Part shown: piece by piece, positions 62,020 to 64,000 of the stretch
Numbering within the stretch: the stretch's first letter is position 1
How the letters are laid out: each line of letters begins with the position of its first letter
From: Flavobacteriales bacterium ALC-1
Lineage (GTDB): Bacteria; Bacteroidota; Bacteroidia; Flavobacteriales; Flavobacteriaceae
Direction of reading: 5' to 3'
Length of the DNA: 64,000 nt
Assembly: GCA_000171875.1 (NCBI GenBank)
Contig: ABHI01000001.1
Location: 879,001 to 943,000 of the forward strand
The notes under the pieces: model-generated
The model's database searches: none
What the model saw: the letters and a program-made list of their open reading frames with translations, nothing else
What the model was told of the DNA's origin: nothing
Program-made: the position numbers and the translations under genes

Positions 62020-62818
62020 ATTCTTTAGACATATAAGAAAAGACCTCATGGAAAAAAACAAAACAGGTAAATACCTTAAATACGCCATTGGCGAAATACT
62101 GCTTGTAATGATTGGTATTCTTTTAGCATTACAAGTAAGTAATTGGAATAGTAAAAGAGTACGAAATAATTTAGAGCGTACCACATTATTACAACTCAAA
62201 GAGGATGTCGCTGCCATGTTAGGTGATATGGAAGGAGATTACGAAGTTTTAAAAATGGGAGTTAGAAGCCATTTAAAAATTGCAAAGTATTTAGAGCAAG
62301 ATGTCACCTATAACGATACCATGTGTTTTGATTTTCATTGGCTTATTAAAGACGAATACATGTATCCTATAACATCGTCTTACGACTTATTAAAAAAAGA
62401 AGGTTTAGAGCTCATTAAAAACGATTCAATACGTATGATGGCTCAAAGAGTATTCGAATATTCTTTACCTAGAGTTAGTAAAGAAAACCCTTTTTATCCC
62501 GATTTAGAAAGCTTCTTTGGAGATTTTTATAGACAAAATTTTACACCCAATAACAATCCAGATATCGTCTATGAATATAAAATGTACGATGTTAACTTTA
62601 AATATCCATTTAAAGACAGTTTTGAAGGAGACGTATTTGACGTTTATTTTGGGTATGTTCCAAACGATTTTGAAGTCTTAAAACAAAACTCAGAATTTAA
62701 AATGTTATTAAGACAATCATCTACTTACAGGTATTTTAAATTAAATAGATATAAATCTTCTATTTACTCGTTAAAAGATCTTGCTAGACTTATAGACAAA
62801 GAATTTAAAACAGATTAG
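62012..62818 (+). CDS. DUF6090 family membrane protein, copy 2
   Basis: A 268-residue paralogue with the same start (MIKFFRHIRKDLM, then NKTGKYLKYAIGEILLVMIG) and one membrane helix, followed by a distinct soluble domain rich in aromatic residues (NPDIVYEYKMYDVNFKYPF). Its first 8 bases (ATGATTAA) overlap the stop of copy 1. This is the most divergent soluble part of the set. Function unknown. Confidence 0.85.
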   Translation: MIKFFRHIRKDLMEKNKTGKYLKYAIGEILLVMIGILLALQVSNWNSKRVRNNLERTTLLQLKEDVAAMLGDMEGDYEVLKMGVRSHLKIAKYLEQDVTYNDTMCFDFHWLIKDEYMYPITSSYDLLKKEGLELIKNDSIRMMAQRVFEYSLPRVSKENPFYPDLESFFGDFYRQNFTPNNNPDIVYEYKMYDVNFKYPFKDSFEGDVFDVYFGYVPNDFEVLKQNSEFKMLLRQSSTYRYFKLNRYKSSIYSLKDLARLIDKEFKTD

Positions 62819-62820
62819 CA

Positions 62821-63546
62821 ATGATAAAATTCTTCCGAAAAATAAGATATAACCTTATGGAAACAGGAAAAACAGGCAAATACTTTAAATACGCCATTGG
62901 TGAAATACTTCTTGTCGTTATCGGGATTCTCATAGCGCTACAAATTAACACATGGAACACTAAGAGATTAGATAGTTTAAAAGAAAAGGCAATTCTTAAA
63001 GAATTACACAAGGAGTTTTTAGGTAATAGGGTTCAGTTTGATAGTGTTAAGGGGGTTCATAATAGGTCTATGAAGTCTCTTAATACCATTATAGATGCTA
63101 TGCCCTTAACCAAAGAAAATGTATTTACCTTAATAGGTGATTTCGATTATGCTCTACATACGTTTACCTTCAATCCTTCCAGTGGTGTTGTAAACTCTTT
63201 GATTGCTTCTGGTAATTATGAACTTATTAAAAATGATACCTTAAGAAATTATTTGGTGACTTGGAATGATGTCTATCAAGACTTTTTAGAGGAAGAACTT
63301 AACCATCAAAAATACAGGTATGAAGTTATGGATCCGCATTCTGCACAGAATACAGATGCAATTATGCTTAATAAAGGGGATCAACAAGCTATAGATTATA
63401 CTTTAGACTATGTAGTATCTCGCGAATTTAGAGGTCATCTCTCTGTTATTCAAGGAAGGCTTCAAAATATTATAACCGAATTGGATCTAAAGGTTGTAGA
63501 AAATCATTTAAACGAAATTATTAGACTTACCCAGACCAATGATTAA
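62821..63546 (+). CDS. DUF6090 family membrane protein, copy 3
   Basis: A 241-residue paralogue (MIKFFRKIRYNLM, GKTGKYFKYAIGEILLVVIG). It starts two bases after copy 2, without an overlap. The soluble part resembles copy 1 more than copy 2: NPSSGVVNSLIASGNYELIK here parallels NPKNGAVEALLNSSSFDLIT there, and both end in an EIIRLT/DIIRLT segment. This suggests a duplication with copy 2 between them. Function unknown. Confidence 0.85.
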   Translation: MIKFFRKIRYNLMETGKTGKYFKYAIGEILLVVIGILIALQINTWNTKRLDSLKEKAILKELHKEFLGNRVQFDSVKGVHNRSMKSLNTIIDAMPLTKENVFTLIGDFDYALHTFTFNPSSGVVNSLIASGNYELIKNDTLRNYLVTWNDVYQDFLEEELNHQKYRYEVMDPHSAQNTDAIMLNKGDQQAIDYTLDYVVSREFRGHLSVIQGRLQNIITELDLKVVENHLNEIIRLTQTND

Positions 63547-64000
63547 ATTCTTCAGGCATATACGTAAATCGCTAATCTCAGAAAACCAAATGGGGAAATA
63601 CTTTAAATACGCTATTGGTGAAATACTACTCGTAGTGATTGGGATTTTAATCGCGCTTCAGATTAACAACTGGAATGAGGACAGAAAAGATAGAAAACTC
63701 GAAATAGATTTATTAGAACAACTTGCAGAAGATTTAAAGCAAAATGTAGTAGAATTTGATAGAACTATTCAAAGGAATAAAACATACAATAATGCCTGGA
63801 ATATGGTTATTAAAGCACTAAAGGAAGACGTTCCTTTTAATGATAGTATTTCAAAACATTTTGAAAAAACACATGGCTTAGCTCTTATAAGTCTAAATTT
63901 TACAAGCTATGAAACAATAAAATCTAAAGGTATTTATACGATATCAGATAAACAACTAAGGAAAGACATACAGCAATTATTTCGCAGATATGAGAGTTTA
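63539..64000 (+). CDS. DUF6090 family membrane protein, copy 4 (cut by window edge)
   Basis: A fourth paralogue, 154 codons visible, running off the window. It starts MIKFFRHIRKSLI, continues MGKYFKYAIGEILLVVIGIL into the membrane helix, and has a soluble part with RKLEIDLLEQLAEDLKQNVV. Its ATG overlaps the stop of copy 3 by 8 bases (ATGATTAA), identical to the copy 1/copy 2 junction. The array may continue beyond the edge. Confidence 0.85.
   Translation, partial: MIKFFRHIRKSLISENQMGKYFKYAIGEILLVVIGILIALQINNWNEDRKDRKLEIDLLEQLAEDLKQNVVEFDRTIQRNKTYNNAWNMVIKALKEDVPFNDSISKHFEKTHGLALISLNFTSYETIKSKGIYTISDKQLRKDIQQLFRRYESL

Overview
The window is AT-rich, compact bacterial chromosome from a member of the Bacteroidota, almost certainly family Flavobacteriaceae. 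The evidence is the TAnnTTTG-type promoter boxes, lipoproteins and secreted proteins ending their signals in SQ or SC, CarboxypepD_reg-like N-termini, and families typical of the group (DUF4286, DUF4199, DUF6090, BatA-E, DUF1501/DUF1800 pairs). I cannot fix the genus from sequence alone. I saw no rRNA, tRNA, CRISPR array, prophage or insertion sequence.

Layout. 1-6.8 kb: end of ribF, an HTTM membrane protein, serS, a secreted TPR protein with a 57-residue membrane protein, DUF4286 and rsmA. 6.9-13.4 kb: mgtE, a cupin, a 2-hydroxyacid dehydrogenase, a membrane-anchored LuxR-type regulator, DUF4199, a run of small enzymes (DUF1801, GNAT, VOC) and two LEA-like alanine/lysine repeat proteins. 13.4-19.6 kb: mostly minus strand, with a fused OlsF-like acyltransferase, aspartokinase, GNAT, fbp (plus strand) and a TerB-like protein. 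19.8-32.7 kb: mfd, an EamA transporter, a TlpA-like protein, a BON/LysM protein, gpsA, a kelch protein, pheS and CvpA.

32.7-48.2 kb is one nearly unbroken minus-strand run. In transcription order it is moxR, DUF58, a BatD-like protein, batA, a flavodoxin-fold oxidoreductase, batB, a small secreted protein, batC, batD and batE. It continues through a small membrane protein into a second module: SulP transporter, DUF2490 outer-membrane protein, SulP transporter, beta-carbonic anhydrase. The first module is the Bacteroides aerotolerance (Bat) locus with two extra genes spliced in by short overlaps. The second looks like a bicarbonate/CO2 handling set.

48.3-61.3 kb: DUF4382 lipoprotein, aldo/keto reductase, short-chain dehydrogenase, an HD-domain gene broken in an A8 tract, an AlbA_2 protein, the DUF1800/DUF1501 pair, an OmpA/helix-hairpin-helix pair, an ALDH7-type dehydrogenase, an isoaspartyl peptidase lipoprotein and a cyclase-family lipoprotein gene broken in an A5 tract. 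From 61.3 kb to the window end there is a translationally coupled tandem array of at least four DUF6090 membrane proteins, cut by the edge. This array and the modified Bat locus are the best candidates for undescribed biology here.

Intergenic regions carry a family of short dispersed palindromic repeats (GTCATTC...GAATCT type). Two of them form the leader just before unrelated start codons. Many convergent gene pairs are separated by clear bidirectional hairpin terminators.
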